The position numbers were made by a program, and so were the translations under genes. The notes below the pieces were generated by a model, which was given only the letters and a program-made list of their open reading frames with translations, did no database searches and was not told the origin of the DNA. Of a stretch of 64,000 nucleotides of DNA, positions 24,278 through 35,650 are shown in pieces. The DNA comes from Taudactylus pleione (lineage: Eukaryota > Chordata > Amphibia > Anura > Myobatrachidae), in the NCBI GenBank assembly GCA_031769625.1, contig JAUIMM010000113.1:10489001-10553000 (forward strand). Direction: 5' to 3'. How positions within the stretch are numbered: position 1 is the stretch's first letter; each line of letters opens with the position of its first letter.

Positions 24278-25001
24278 ATGCTGAAAGCAGAGCAATCTTC
24301 TCAAGAAAAGAACATTGATGAAAATGATGGAAAGGTTTATTTAAAAAGACGTTTGGGCTATTTTGATAGCGTGTGCTTTCTTGCAGGCAGTATCATAGGT
24401 GCTGGAATATTTGTCTCTCCTAAAGGTGTTTTGCAATATTCTCAACTCAACATTGGTGTGTCCCTTTGTATATGGGCGGCCTGTGGTGTGGTCTCTATAA
24501 TGTGCTGCCTGTGTTATGCAGAGTTGGGCTGTGCGCTGCCGTTCGCTGGTGGGGAATACATCCATGTTAAACGAGGATTAGGAGCTGTTCCGGCTTTTAT
24601 AACCATCTGGACTTTAACATTATTCATCAGACCGGCTTCTAATGCGGCACGAGCCCTGACGTTAGCGGAGTATGTCAGTCGGCCATTTTACGCCGGATGC
24701 CCCCCACCAGATGCACTGAAGAAAATCTTAGCTATTGGAGTCCTCTGTACTCTGGGAGTCATAAATTCCAAAAGTATCAAGATGGCCACCTGGGTTCAGG
24801 TTATATTCACAATACTTAAAATGATGTCCTTGACCCTTATTATTGTGTGCGGCCTAATTGAGTTTGGAAGTAATACACAGGCTTCAAAACCATTTATAGA
24901 CGCCTTTAACTCTGAAGTTCCCAATGCAGTTCAGACTGCAGAGGCTTTTTTTCAAGGCCTATATGCGTATGGAGGATGGAATTATCTCAACTACATGGCT
25001 G
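24278..25001 (+). CDS. SLC7A13-like amino-acid transporter, first coding exon
   Basis: Encodes 241 residues plus one base, ending at a G|GTAGGT donor. It is the N-terminal half of a light-chain (LAT-type) SLC7 transporter, whose family length is about 470 aa. Visible features are a cytoplasmic N-terminus; transmembrane segment 1 with the substrate-binding GAGIF (residues 41-45); segments continuing through CYAELG (79-84); an extracellular Cys141 (YAGCPPP), the position that disulfide-bonds to an SLC3 heavy chain; and FFQGLYAYGGW (224-234) in segment 6. Residue pattern and exon extent fit SLC7A13 best (for example GVLQYSQLNIGVSLC and FQGLYAYGG); other SLC7 light chains are second choices. The family works at the plasma membrane as an amino-acid exchanger. 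The frame is fully open, so it may be functional. Later exons are not seen in this window. Confidence 0.75.
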
Positions 25002-25117
25002 GTAGGTTCACTCATTACTTTTGTGATCCTTAAAATATCAGTATTTGTATGCAATTTTGCCTATCTATTTGAAATTAAGCCTTTTTAAATGCAAGAAAAT
25101 AACCATTGTTTTGCATA

Positions 25118-26150
25118 ATTTATCACTGTTGATACCTCGACCATCCACCCCGCCCCACAAGCTCGCTGCCTTGGTGTCATCCTTGACTCTGAACTGTCCT
25201 TTGTTCCCCACATTCAATCTGTCTCAAAATCATGTTACATACACTTAAAAAACATATTCAAAATTCAACCATATCTCACACAAGACACTGCAAAAACTCT
25301 AATCCATGCACTTATTATTTCCCGCATTGACTATTGCAATTGCCTCCTTACTGGTCTTCCCAAAAACAGGCTATCACCATTACAATCCATTATGAATGCA
25401 GCTGCAAGGCTTATCTTCCTTACAAAACGTTCTTCTTCTGCTGCCCCGCTCTGTCAGTCCCTCCATTGGTTGCCGGTTTTCTACCGTATTCAATACAAAA
25501 TACTTTCACTTACACATAAGGCTATTAACCAAACCACACCAACATACATCTTTTCACTCATCTCAAAATATCTCCCAACCCGACCTCTCCGCTCAGCACA
25601 AGATCTGCGTCTCTCATCCCCATGCATTACTTGCTCCCATTCACGGTTACAGGACTTTCTTCGCGCTGCACCCACTCTATGGAATGAACTACCTTGCACA
25701 ATAAGGCTTTCATCTAGTCTCCAATCCTTCAAGCGATCCCTGAAAACTCACCTCTTCAGGCAAGCTTATCAAATTCCAGAACCTCCCACATAACCTTCAT
25801 AGCTGCCATATCTAATTACATCCCCTTTTTACAGTCCACACACAATCTCACACATTGTCTTTCTCTCATATCCTCATGACATTTGGTCGACATTCCTGTG
25901 TGACTGGATCACGCAGCCAACCAAGAAACTGCATTCTGGCTGGACCAAATGCAATATATAGCACCTATCCTTGTGTATCAATGCCTATTTCCCTATAGAT
26001 TGTAAGCTTGCGAGCAGGGCCTTCCTACCTATATATCTGTCTGTTATGACCCAGTTTTGTTCTATTAATGTTTACAATTGTAAAGCGCAACGGAATATGC
26101 TGCGCTATATAAGAAACTGTTAATAAATAAAAATAAAAATAATAATAATT
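25118..26150 (+). mobile_element. L2-type LINE, 5'-truncated
   Basis: Frame 25170-25793 encodes the C-terminal part of a reverse transcriptase ORF2: LGVILDSELSF, SRIDYCNCLLTGLP, NAAARLI, LHWLPV, LWNELP and FKRSLKTHLF in order, then a stop. The 3' tail contains TGTAAAGCGCAACGGAATAT and GCGCTATATAAG, then AATAAATAAAAAT repeats, the usual tail of L2/CR1-group elements. The 624-base frame has no stop, so the copy is fairly young. It inserted about 115 bp after the transporter splice donor and is absent at the matching position in the second transporter copy. Confidence 0.85.
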
Positions 26151-27079
26151 TGTATTGCAATAAGTGATTAAGCTCTTTACTGCTGAAGCTTTACTCACTC
26201 ATATAATTTATAGACTCTGCACAGCATCAATATCAGAAATTGCTTAAGCAGTGTCCACACAAATTATTTGGTGTTTTATTCTGACGACATTGGAATTTCA
26301 TAAAAATACCATTCATTGGCTTATACCTCCTGACAAATCAAAGAAAATTTGGCAAAATTTTTTTTGTTTTATCGAAATTGCAAGAAAGTGAATTGAAAGT
26401 AAATGTGTGTATTTTGGGTCTGATTCAGAGATTTACGGTGAATTGATATATCCATGGAAATCTCAGATTCTTCATGATCTGCGTATGCGCATGGGCAGAT
26501 CTGGGGGTGCAATGTCGCTTGCAGTGCCCCAAAAGCTTCAGCATGATTGACATGCTGCTGGAGTTTAGAGGCGGCGATGAGCAGCATTCCAGAAAATGGG
26601 GGTGTGTGGGTCCCGTTTGTAGGACATGCCGAATCCAGTGGCTGCATCCTTGGATGGCTCCAGTAACGTGATTTCACCAGACAGCGGGGCCGTAAGGAGG
26701 GCAGCCTCTCGGCCCCTGCATCTGGCTAGCTGGGTGCCTGGAACAGCACCCTATAGCCAGTATTGGTGCTGCAACGCTGATCGGAGTGTCCTTTAGATGC
26801 TCTGGCCACGCGTCCTGCAGCCTGTACAGGTGCTTGGAGCGTCTTTAGGACACTTTGGCCAATTTGCACTGCTTCGGTCAACTTGGGGCGCAGCATTATG
26901 ATGGCATGCATTCAAGAGAAGGGGAGGCAGCAGCACAGGACACACTGAAGCTCTGAGGTTACTCAGGTTATGCAGAATGATCCAGTGCTGCTGTCTACAG
27001 TGGTTGTCTTTTTACTTAAGATGCCTACTGCGGGCTTTGCATGTTTTAGCACAGCCGCTGAGCACAAAAAGCAGCAGCT
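26151..27079. other. Unassigned DNA
   Basis: No gene recognised. GGTCTGATTCAGAGATTTACGG at 26417 resembles a Harbinger-type left end, but no right end was found. A GC-rich part follows (26690-27060). Confidence 0.35.
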
Positions 27080-27665
27080 GTGCCTTCGGCATGCAGTCGG
27101 GTAGCCGGCGGACCTAATCCCGACTGCTTTATTCCGGCAAGGGTTAAATGACAGGCGTCTAAATCTAGACGCCTGTCATTTTACCAACGCCGGGAGACCG
27201 GCGCATGGCATCCCGATCAAAGTCATGCCGGGCTCCGAGCGCGGACAGCCGCAGGGGGGGATGGGTTAGGTTTAGGACTCCCGGGGGGGGACTGAGGGCT
27301 AGGCAGCCCCCCAGGAGGTTAGGGTTAGGCTAGAGGGAGGGAGGGTTAGGGTTAGGCACCCTCGGGGGGGGACTTATGGTTAGGCACCCCCGGGGGCGGG
27401 CTTAGGGTTAGGCACCCCCTGGGGGACTTAGGTTTAGGCGGCAGGGAAGGGGGGGGTTAGGTTTAGGCACTTAGAGGGGGGATTAGGGTTAGGCACTGGG
27501 AGGAAGGTTAGGGTTAGGCACCCCTAAGGAGGGTTAGGGTTAGGGGAGGGAATTAGGTTAGTGAATACTTACCTTAGGGATGATCAGGATTTTCACCCAT
27601 GTCAGGCAGCCGCTGTCGGGTTTCCAACTGCTGGACAGGCATCCGGCGGTAAATCATACCGATTC
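27080..27665 (-). repeat. GC-rich CCTAACCC-core element, inverted relative to 6690-7145
   Basis: Contains GCCGGCGGACCTAATCCCGA, an AGGCGTCTAAATCTAGACGCCT palindrome region (27153-27174), a GGGTTAGGGTTAGGC-rich core (27265-27560), and CGGCGGTAAATCATACCG at the end. All have counterparts in opposite orientation at 6690-7145. Confidence 0.7.
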
Positions 27666-27983
27666 CGTGCCTTTAGTGTCCATCTCTGAATTAGTTTTTT
27701 TAATTACCAATCTACAATACTTCCTAGTGTGCGCTGTGTATAAACTTAATACGTAATATTATGGGTAGCACAAAGAAGACAAACCACTTTGAAAGCTAGA
27801 CAATCTACAGCATCAAATGACCAAGACTGGAAAGTGCAATACTGTAGCTTCCAGATGGTGGCTCAATAATAATATTATTTTTCTCCTACATTTACCAAAT
27901 CAGTATTAAGTGGAGCTTGTGCTGCGCTCAGCCTCTGGGTTGTTATAATGCAATGACGTATATAAACGGTAATGATGAACTAA

Positions 27984-28884
27984 GGGCTTGATTCACTACC
28001 GTACGCAACTGCGATTACACACGCAATCTGGCGATTGCTGCATTCTACGCATGCGTATGCATCGCAGTGCGCAAACCACTGTAGCTATTGCGATCGGGAC
28101 ATCGATCGCAGAGGCTACGCAGACCCCTCACAGAATGATTGACAGGAGGCTGAGATGGTACTCGATTGTACCAATGGTTTTGCTATTCTGCTAAGTATTA
28201 CGGATGTGTGAAATGTAAAATGGGCATCCTTATGTAGTGCTGAGTTTGCATTGCGATCGCAATGGATTAGCATACTATCACACTTGAACTGTGGGCCTGA
28301 TTCAGACCCGGACGCTATTTGCGGACGGTCGCTCCAAAAAAGGGGCCGGCTATTTAAATTGAGCGCTTACTCTTTGCAGTTTGTTGACGCCTCTATGTCT
28401 GAGCGAGCGAACGAAAAATGTGCTCGCTATTTTGTAAAGATGCCCCTTTTCTGTTCGCATCACACGTCATCTCCGGTATTTATTAGATTAATCGGGTACA
28501 TCGAAAGGCATCTGAACTGTTCGCAGTGCTTGTGAGCAGTGCAGGTTAAAAGACAACCAAGTGACGTGGTCGATGACGCTCCTTTACTAATTATGCACTC
28601 CCATTAAATGCCCTTTTGACCGTTAGGCACGCCTGCGTTCGGATCTCCACTCCCCCGTTTTCAAGCACCTTTCCCTGGTACCACCCACAAACGGTACATT
28701 CTGTCAATCAAATTAGCAGCCCCTCGCTGTTTTGCGAGCGCACGATTTCCGACCGCAATGACTGGTTTGCGCATGCGCATTACGACCCATACGCATGCGC
28801 AGTTGTGCGAACACCGCTTACGAGCGGCTCTGAATCAGGCCCTGTGTGTGTACACAATATTGCATTCCGTAGTGAATCAGGCCC
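27984..28884. mobile_element. PIF/Harbinger MITE interrupted by another MITE
   Basis: Ends GGGCTTGATTCACTACC and GTAGTGAATCAGGCCC, with TAA duplications at 27981-27983 and 28885-28887. The element is split by the insertion at 28293-28842. Confidence 0.85.
28293..28842. mobile_element. Nested Harbinger MITE derived from the three-gene element
   Basis: Ends GGGCCTGATTCAG and CTGAATCAGGCCC with TGT target duplication (28290-28292, 28843-28845). TTCAGACCCGGACGC at the left and ACGAGCGGCTCTGAAT at the right are identical to the ends of the 9435-16964 element, so it is likely a deletion derivative or close relative. Confidence 0.85.
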
Positions 28885-29079
28885 TAAGTTATATGTATAC
28901 TTCTATTCCTTATAGTTGTGAGAGCAGGAATATGCAACATCTGAGAAATGTTCTGAATCACATAAAATACTTTACTTCTAAATAAATAATAAAGTACAAT
29001 ATAATACAGTATACAACAAAGATGAGCAAGAGTATCGGTTCTGTGTATTGGACAGATGGTGGCGTCTGTAATGGATAGT

Positions 29080-29571
29080 GGACCTCATTCAGAGTTTGTC
29101 GCGTGCGCCGATGCGCTCGTAACCGACTTGATGGTTTGGCCTGTGCACGTGCAGCGGCCGCACTGCGTGTGCGCAAGCCCAGGAGCAACAGAGAAACTCT
29201 GTCGCTCCGGAGCTCGTTACCAAAGGGGCGGCTGTCGCTGTTGATCGACAGCTGCCCCCATTTGGTAGGCGGGCCGGGGGGGTGGTTTCCAAAACGGAGG
29301 CATTCCTTAACGAATGCCTACCGTTTTGTGGGTGGCCGCACTGACATCATCACTTATGTCAGTGGGGAGCTTCCTGCTCCATCAGAGCAGAAAGCTCCCT
29401 GGGGCTTACGAGTGCCCAGACCCAACCTTAGGGTCTGGTCGTAAGCCCCGATGGTCGCGATGGTGATCGCACAGCTTAACGATCGACAAGGAGGCGGCCG
29501 TTCAGGATGCAAGCGTCCGCCCTGATTCAGTGTGACCGCTTGCAACTAACGACCGCCTCTGAATGACGTCC
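29080..29571. mobile_element. PIF/Harbinger MITE
   Basis: Ends GGACCTCATTCAGAG and CTCTGAATGACGTCC with AGT duplication (29077-29079, 29572-29574). The interior holds paired CGCCTTTGG/GGGCGGCTGTCG-like blocks shared with the elements at 1616, 34688, 44645 and 61645. Confidence 0.85.
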
Positions 29572-29574
29572 AGT

Positions 29575-30779
29575 GTCTCCGCCAGTACAGAACTAATAAT
29601 GATGATGACAATACTGGTGTAACAACTACAAGTCACATGCAGAAAGGTGCACAAAGCACTCTGCAATCCATACTGATGGACATTGGCTTAGTCCCATATA
29701 CAGTACCAATGAAACATTCAGACAGCAGCATCTCAAAAATATCTGTGCATTTATGTGGTTGTTACCAACTTCTGTAGGTCATGGTGCCCTGGATGTTCTT
29801 AGTAGGGACATGAGCTGGGCTACTGGAGTATTGAAGGGGCTCTGGACTTGACCTCCTCTACAGGAGAACAGACAGCCAGCGGTGCGTCTATGGGCAGGCA
29901 ACCCCTGGAGTCTGTGTTACAAAGAGAGTTGGTCGCTGCCTGGGTATGGGACGTACCGCTTTGGCTCCAGAGAACCAGCCGCCAGGCACCGCCTCCGCTG
30001 CAGAGACTTGCCGTATGCATCTCGTACAGCTGCCCACTCCTGCCCTTGCCCTTTGTTTGAATCAGGTTTGCATAAATTGGGTTGTCATAGCTTTCTGAAT
30101 AGCTAATCTGAAAATAATGGTACCCCATTTGTACATGTAAACCTCTAGGCCTATTCAGCAATATTGAGAAATAGGCACCGTAAATTATAATTGCTTATTG
30201 GCGCATATTGCAGGCTTGCAGAAATAAGGAATGATCCTTTATAGCTTATTTGGTCTGATAAGATTCTTTACTGGTGAAAAACTTGGTTGTAAAGTTACAG
30301 CTGCCTTTTCTGACTAATACAGCGGGTTATTTTGTTTATAGTGAGATGCACACCTGCAGTGGTGCAAATCCATCTTGGGGTGTCTTTAGATGCATCATTG
30401 GTGCACCATCAGATGCACCATCAATACTTTCACCATTCTTATGGCAGACACAGTTTCTCCAACTGAACATGGAGTTCTGTGTGAATGGTTCAGCGCAGAC
30501 ATAGCCGTTTTCCGCGACATGCCCACGTCTGCCTAGCCACCCCCGTTACCTCCCAAGAATGCCCACTGAAATCCACACTTCCTGCATCAAAATTTGTTTG
30601 TGTAGTACATACAACATCAGCTAACTACGTATCAGCATTGCAAGTGGTTAGCAGCCGACTCAAAATCAAGCCTTATAACCTTTTGAAAATGGCTGCCAAG
30701 GACAACAAAGATGCCTTCCATGTGATAATGTCTTCATAGACACAAAGCACCTAAACACCATCTGAAGATGGCTTTAGCC
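29575..30779. other. Unassigned DNA with an old MITE relic
   Basis: No gene recognised. The part 30320-30700 resembles 6240-6610 and may be a decayed Harbinger MITE. Confidence 0.35.
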
Positions 30780-32076
30780 CAGCGGTTCCCAAACTTTCTC
30801 AGTTTGAGACACCCTTAGGGTCTCCATAACTTTTTCAATGCACCCCTAAGCCAAAATAAGTAGTTGGGTCAAAATAACATAAAAAGTATTTAAATAAGAA
30901 AGAGAATAACTGTGCTATTCTTACCAATTGCCCTTCCGTATCTCTTTTATTGCTCCCTCCATTTCTATCCCATTGCCCCTTTTGTATTTTGCCCATTGCC
31001 ACTCCATCTCTCCCCCATTGCCCCTTCGGCTCTCTAACATTGCCCCATTTGTCTCTCTCTATTTCCCCCTCTGTTTTTCCATTGGCCCCCTCCATATCTC
31101 TCTCCTTGCCCCCTCCATGTCTTTCTCCTTGCCCCCTCCATGTCTCTCCCTTTGCCCCCTTCATGTCTCTTCCTATGCTCCCTCCATGTCTTTCTCCTTG
31201 CCCCCTCCATGTCTCTCCCTTTGCCCCCTTCATGTCTCTCCCATTGCCCCCTCCATGTCTTTCTCTTTGCCCCCTCCATGTCTCTCCATTTACTCCCCCC
31301 ATGTCTCTCCCTATGTACCCTCAATGTTTCTCCAATTGCCCCCTGTTTCTCACCCATTGCCCCTCTGTCTCACATTTCCCCCTTCATGTCTCTCTATTTG
31401 CCCCCTGTATGTCTCTACCTTTGCCCCCTCCATGCCATCTGCCTTTACCCCCCCATGTATCTAACTTTTCCTCCTGTGTATCTCCCTTTCCCCATTCATG
31501 TCTCTCCCTTCTCTCCCTCCATGTCACACCGTTTGCCACCTCCATGTCTCTCCATTTTCCCCTCCATGTCTCTCCCTTTGCCCCATCCATGTCTCTCCCT
31601 TTGCCCCCTCCAGGTCTCTCCATTTGCCACCTCCATGGCCCTTCATTTGCCCCCTCCATGTCTCTTTATTTGTCCCCTCCATGTATTTCCATTTGCTCCC
31701 TCCATGTTTCTCAATATGTCCCTGTCGATGTCCCCCCCATACTTACCTTTAGTTGCGTCATTGCCATGCATTGCTCCTCAGATTAGAACAGACACTTCCT
31801 GTCTAATCTCCCACAATGCACTGCATTGTAGGACTCCATTAAGCAACAGGCAGCCTCATGATTCACTGCCTGTTGCTTTACAGTGACAACTCTCCCCCCA
31901 CTCATCGCAGCCCCCCTGCCACTACACTCTACTCCGCACCACCAAACCCACTCGCACTGGTGAAAAAACAAAAACGTACGCACACAATGAAAAATAAACT
32001 GGCCGGCCTCTTTAGGCCACTGGCCGCTGCAGCACCCCAATGACATTGCCGTGGCACCCCAGGGAGGAAACCACTG
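30780..32076. mobile_element. Non-autonomous hAT element with minisatellite core
   Basis: Left end CAGCGGTTCCCAAAC and right end GAGGAAACCACTG, classic hAT/Charlie-like termini. The 8-bp flanks CTTTAGCC and TTTTAACC differ by two transitions. The interior is dominated by a 24-bp pyrimidine-rich array. Confidence 0.75.
30945..31735. repeat. 24-bp pyrimidine-rich minisatellite
   Basis: Variants of CCCCCTCCATGTCTCTCCCTTTG are repeated roughly thirty times. The array opens all frames on both strands for up to 278 codons; these are composition artefacts. Confidence 0.9.
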
Positions 32077-32449
32077 TTTTAACCAATGGAGTGTAACTTT
32101 TCGAAGCTTTTTAAAAAGGGTCCAGACCACAGCCCCATTGATAATATTGAGGACTGAGGTCTGCAACGTTAAATTGTGTTTTCTCTTTGTAAGGTTTTTA
32201 TTAAATAATGTAGTCCTCCTGGCACATAAATCATGTATAAATTGTAGCTTTAGCATGATTTTAAGTAAAAAGGGGGCTTGACAAAATAGGCCCCTTATTG
32301 TAGGAGTTTCTAGGAATGCAAATATGCAATAGTCACCTTTTATCGTCATTTGCAATGCACATTGCATTATGTTGTCTGGTAAGGACTCACCAACTACTAA
32401 TGGGTCACATGAGGGACACCATGCTTTTACAGGGTTGGGTATTGGAGAC

Positions 32450-32940
32450 CGGATGTTGGGATGCCAGCTGCCAAAATACAGACAGCGACATCCTGACGCT
32501 CAGAATCCCCACAGGGGCTAGGTAAGTATCCTAACCTTCCCCCCTTCTCCCTCTAATCGAAATCCTCCATTCCTGCATCCTAACCCTAACCCTCCGCACC
32601 CTAACCCTCCCGGTTAGTGCCTAAACCTAATCCTCCCTCCTTAGTGCCTAACCCCCCCCCCCCCTGGTGGTGCCTAACCCTAACCCACCCCCGGGGGTGC
32701 CTTACCCTAATCTCCCACCCCAGCAGCCTAATCCTAACCCCACCATGGTGAATAACCGAACACCCCCCCCCTCTCCCCGCTGCTAACAACTAACCCGGAC
32801 TGCTATCAGGATGCCGGCTGTCGGGATTCCAGTGTTGGTATCTCACCTGATGTTGGGATACCGGCGCTGGTGTTTTGTTGCCGCAGATCAGGATTCAAGC
32901 GCCCGGATTTCGCCCACCGGCAGCCTTATCGTAGGTAAAC
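32450..32940 (+). repeat. GC-rich CCTAACCC-core element
   Basis: GGATGTTGGGATGCCAGCTG at the left, GGATGCCGGCTGTCGGGATT near the right, and a core of CCTAACCCTAACCCTCC-like segments (32570-32790). Same general class as 6690-7145. Confidence 0.6.
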
Positions 32941-33141
32941 TGACTACATCCCGCTTTTACACATGTACATCTTTAAAAAGGCATTTTAATGGAATAAACA
33001 GCCATTGGGAGCATAGCCATGCCCACTCAAATTGTGATTACACCCCCAGATTACCACGATCACCTCCCAATGTTGGAAGATATGATTCAAGAGTTTGCAA
33101 AAACTTCATTCAGTGACACCGTTAGCGAATCTCCCACTAAT

Positions 33142-33999
33142 AGGGGTATTCAATATGGAGCGAAATCTCAGTTTTTGCGATGTTTTCGCACCAATGACGT
33201 TATTTTCATAGGTTTTGATTTTATACCGTATTCAATTTCAAAGACTTTTCGCAAGTTCGAAAAGTCTTTGAAAAGAAACGGGGATAACTTTTCACCACTG
33301 AATAGGTGGCGAAAAAAATTGCAGAATTGGGGTTTAGGGGTGCAGGCTTAAAAAAAATAGCCTGCACCCCTGGGAATGACATTTTAAAAATAACTGTGTC
33401 AAAAAAAGGTTAAAAAAAAATAGGGACACCCCAAAAAATTAATTTAAGAATTGGGGTGAAAAAAAATTTGGAAAAAAGTGTTTAAAAATAGGGAAATAGG
33501 TTCAGGGCTATTCTGCAAGTATGCGGCAGGTGTTTTCTAGAATAGGCTATTCGCGGCAGGTGCATAGTTGCAAAATTTTTAAAACTTACTTTAGGGACAT
33601 AAAAATATGCTAGTACCCATTTTCATGTACCCCAAATTTGATGGGACCACTTAAAAAAACGAAAAAAAAAAACCTAAGTGCTCTTCTGCAACACTTCTTC
33701 AATATCGGGAAAAAACACCTGCTGCGGCTATTTAAATCCCCGACTTTCATTTGCAGACTAAAACGGGGGTACCCATAGTGATCCACCATGTTTTTACAAC
33801 TTTAGGGGGGTCCTACAATTTATTCCAGGAAAATTTTGTTTTTTTACGCAGATCCCACTTCGCAGCTTCCCGTTTTCGTAGGTTTTATATTGAATGCGGG
33901 GATAAAGCGGGCGCGCGCCCGATACTTTATCCCAGGAAAATCTCCGATGTGGAGCGAAAAGTCCAGCACGGAGTTTTCGCTCCCATATTGAATACCCCT
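33142..33999. mobile_element. Foldback MITE with GGGGTATTCAATA ends
   Basis: The left end AGGGGTATTCAATATGGAGC pairs with GCTCCCATATTGAATACCCCT at 33979-33999. An inner palindrome GGGGTGCAGGCT/AGCCTGCACCCC lies at 33338-33371. No unambiguous target duplication was seen. Confidence 0.75.
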
Positions 34000-34044
34000 C
34001 TAAGTATATTATATAAAAGAACTCTAATATCAATCATTTTTAAC

Positions 34045-34190
34045 ATAACTAAATGTGATACTATAATAGGATGAAATAAATGCAAATTCTGTATTCAGGA
34101 AATGCAGTCTTGCAGTGTAATCAACTAGAAACCTGTAAAATTAGTGAGGCATGAGGCACACAGTATCTCAGGTCAAAAACTTTGAATCTA
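34045..34190. repeat. Duplicated flank, first copy (part 1)
   Basis: Matches 62110-62260, including AAATGTGATACTATAATAGG, AGAAACCTG, TGAGGCATGAG and AGCTCAGGTC-like blocks. The match resumes after the MITE at 34191-35223. Confidence 0.75.
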
Positions 34191-34301
34191 GGGCCTGATT
34201 CAGCTCTGGAAATAGAGTGAGATATAGCACGTAACTGATCATCTTGGCAAAACCATGTTGCACTGCAGGTGGGGCAGATTTAAAATGTGCAGAGAGAGTA
34301 A

Positions 34302-34497
34302 AGGCCCCCATACATTAGCAATTGATTGCAGCAATCGTGCAATTTGCAATCAATTGTGTATAAAATCTTTCCCTTTTTCAATCGATTGCAGATTGCAGAA
34401 TTGCCACAATCGATTGAAAAAGGGAAAGATCTTTATACACAATCGATTGCAAATTGCACGATTGCTGCAATCAATTGCTGATGTATGGGGGCCTTTA
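34302..34497. mobile_element. Long-palindrome MITE (GGCCCCCATACAT ends)
   Basis: An almost perfect foldback. The left arm AGGCCCCCATACATTAGC pairs with the right arm GCTGATGTATGGGGGCCT, and inner repeats of CAATCGATTG-type sequence complete the palindrome. Confidence 0.85.
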
Positions 34498-34687
34498 GAT
34501 TTGGGAGGGGTGCGTCCAAACTGACATCTAAATTGCAGTGTAAGGATAAAGCTCTGCATTATTTGTGGGCTACATGAAAAAGCAACCAGTATTTACCCTA
34601 CATGCAATTTTTTTTTAAATATATTTACACCCCTCGTATTACAATATGATTTGTCGAGGTACACAGTTACATGCTATTTCTCACTGC

Positions 34688-35197
34688 GGGCCTGATTCAG
34701 ACCCGGTCGCAAGCGCTGAGCGCTCGCAACCGGGTCGATGGTGGCCCAGAGTGCATGCGCACGACGGAGCCGTCTCCGTCGTGCGCATGCGCGAAACACG
34801 GATAGCGACGGGCAAGCTGTCACTCCGGGTCTCGCACCAAAGGGCGCGTGCTGTCGATGTTGAGTAACAGCACGCCCCCATTGGTGGGCGGGCCGGGGGA
34901 TGGCTGCCCAGACGGAGGCGTTCCCATGAGAACACCTACCGTCTGGGGCGGCCCCACTGACATCACAAGTGATGTCAGTGGGAGAGCTTTCGGCTCTGTT
35001 TGAGCTGAAAGCTCTCTGGGGCTTGTGGCAACGAGACCCTACCACAAGGGTCTCGTCGCAAGCCCGATGGTCGCGATGGTCTTGACCATCGCGACCATCT
35101 TCCTGGTCACCTACAGCTATGCGAGCGGCCAGGAGGCCGTTCTAAAAAAAAACAAAACACCGGCCCTGGTTCAGAGCGAGCGCTCTGAATCAGGGCC
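34688..35197. mobile_element. Nested Harbinger MITE
   Basis: GGGCCTGATTCAGACCCGG at the left and GCGCTCTGAATCAGGGCC at the right, with large internal palindromes (for example 34757-34790). A matching 3-bp duplication could not be assigned. Confidence 0.75.
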
Positions 35198-35226
35198 TCT
35201 ATTCCTAACGCTGAATCAGGTCCCTA

Positions 35227-35650
35227 GTTCCTAGTTAATTATTTTCCTGCATTCTCATGAACCTTCTGGTCTTTCACAACCAGGATGAAAATACATACAG
35301 TACATGCCTCATTCATGGATAACCTATTATGGAGGGATTTATATAAGGATTCATGACCATTAATATCTAGGATATATATACAGACAGTCCAATGAAATTA
35401 TCAATCTATGGAATGAGATTGTAATTTTCATTTAATGAAAAGCAACTTCTCAAGTAAATGTAGTTTCATCCATTCAGAAGTAAGCAATCACAGATTGTGT
35501 CACATTGGTTTATGACTATTCGTTTTACCTCTATGACCTATGAAGGAAGCAAACAGGTAAAACATTAATGTCCTTATAATACTTACCATTTATATCTTGA
35601 ATACATATTTGCCAGGAAGAACATTAGGGGCCTAGTTCTAGTGTCTGTAT
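35227..35650. repeat. Duplicated flank, first copy (part 2)
   Basis: Colinear with about 62260-62860. Shared blocks include CAGACAGTCCAAT, GCAGATTGTGTCACATTGG/CACAGATTGTGTCACATTGG, CTATGACCTATG and CCAGGAAGAACAT/CCAGGAGGAACAT. Confidence 0.85.

Larger units (their letters stand above)
34191..35223. mobile_element. PIF/Harbinger MITE carrying two nested elements
   Basis: Ends GGGCCTGATTCAGC and GCTGAATCAGGTCC with CTA duplication (34188-34190 and 35224-35226). Two further elements are inserted inside. Confidence 0.75.

Noticed and set aside
27265..27560. Interstitial telomere
   Set aside because: Units are irregular (GGGTTAGGGTTAGGC mixed with G-runs) and recur inside mobile elements, so this is not a true telomeric tract.
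30928..31886. Proline/serine/leucine-rich frames up to 278 codons
   Set aside because: They are produced by a 24-bp pyrimidine-rich minisatellite inside a hAT element; all frames on both strands are open.
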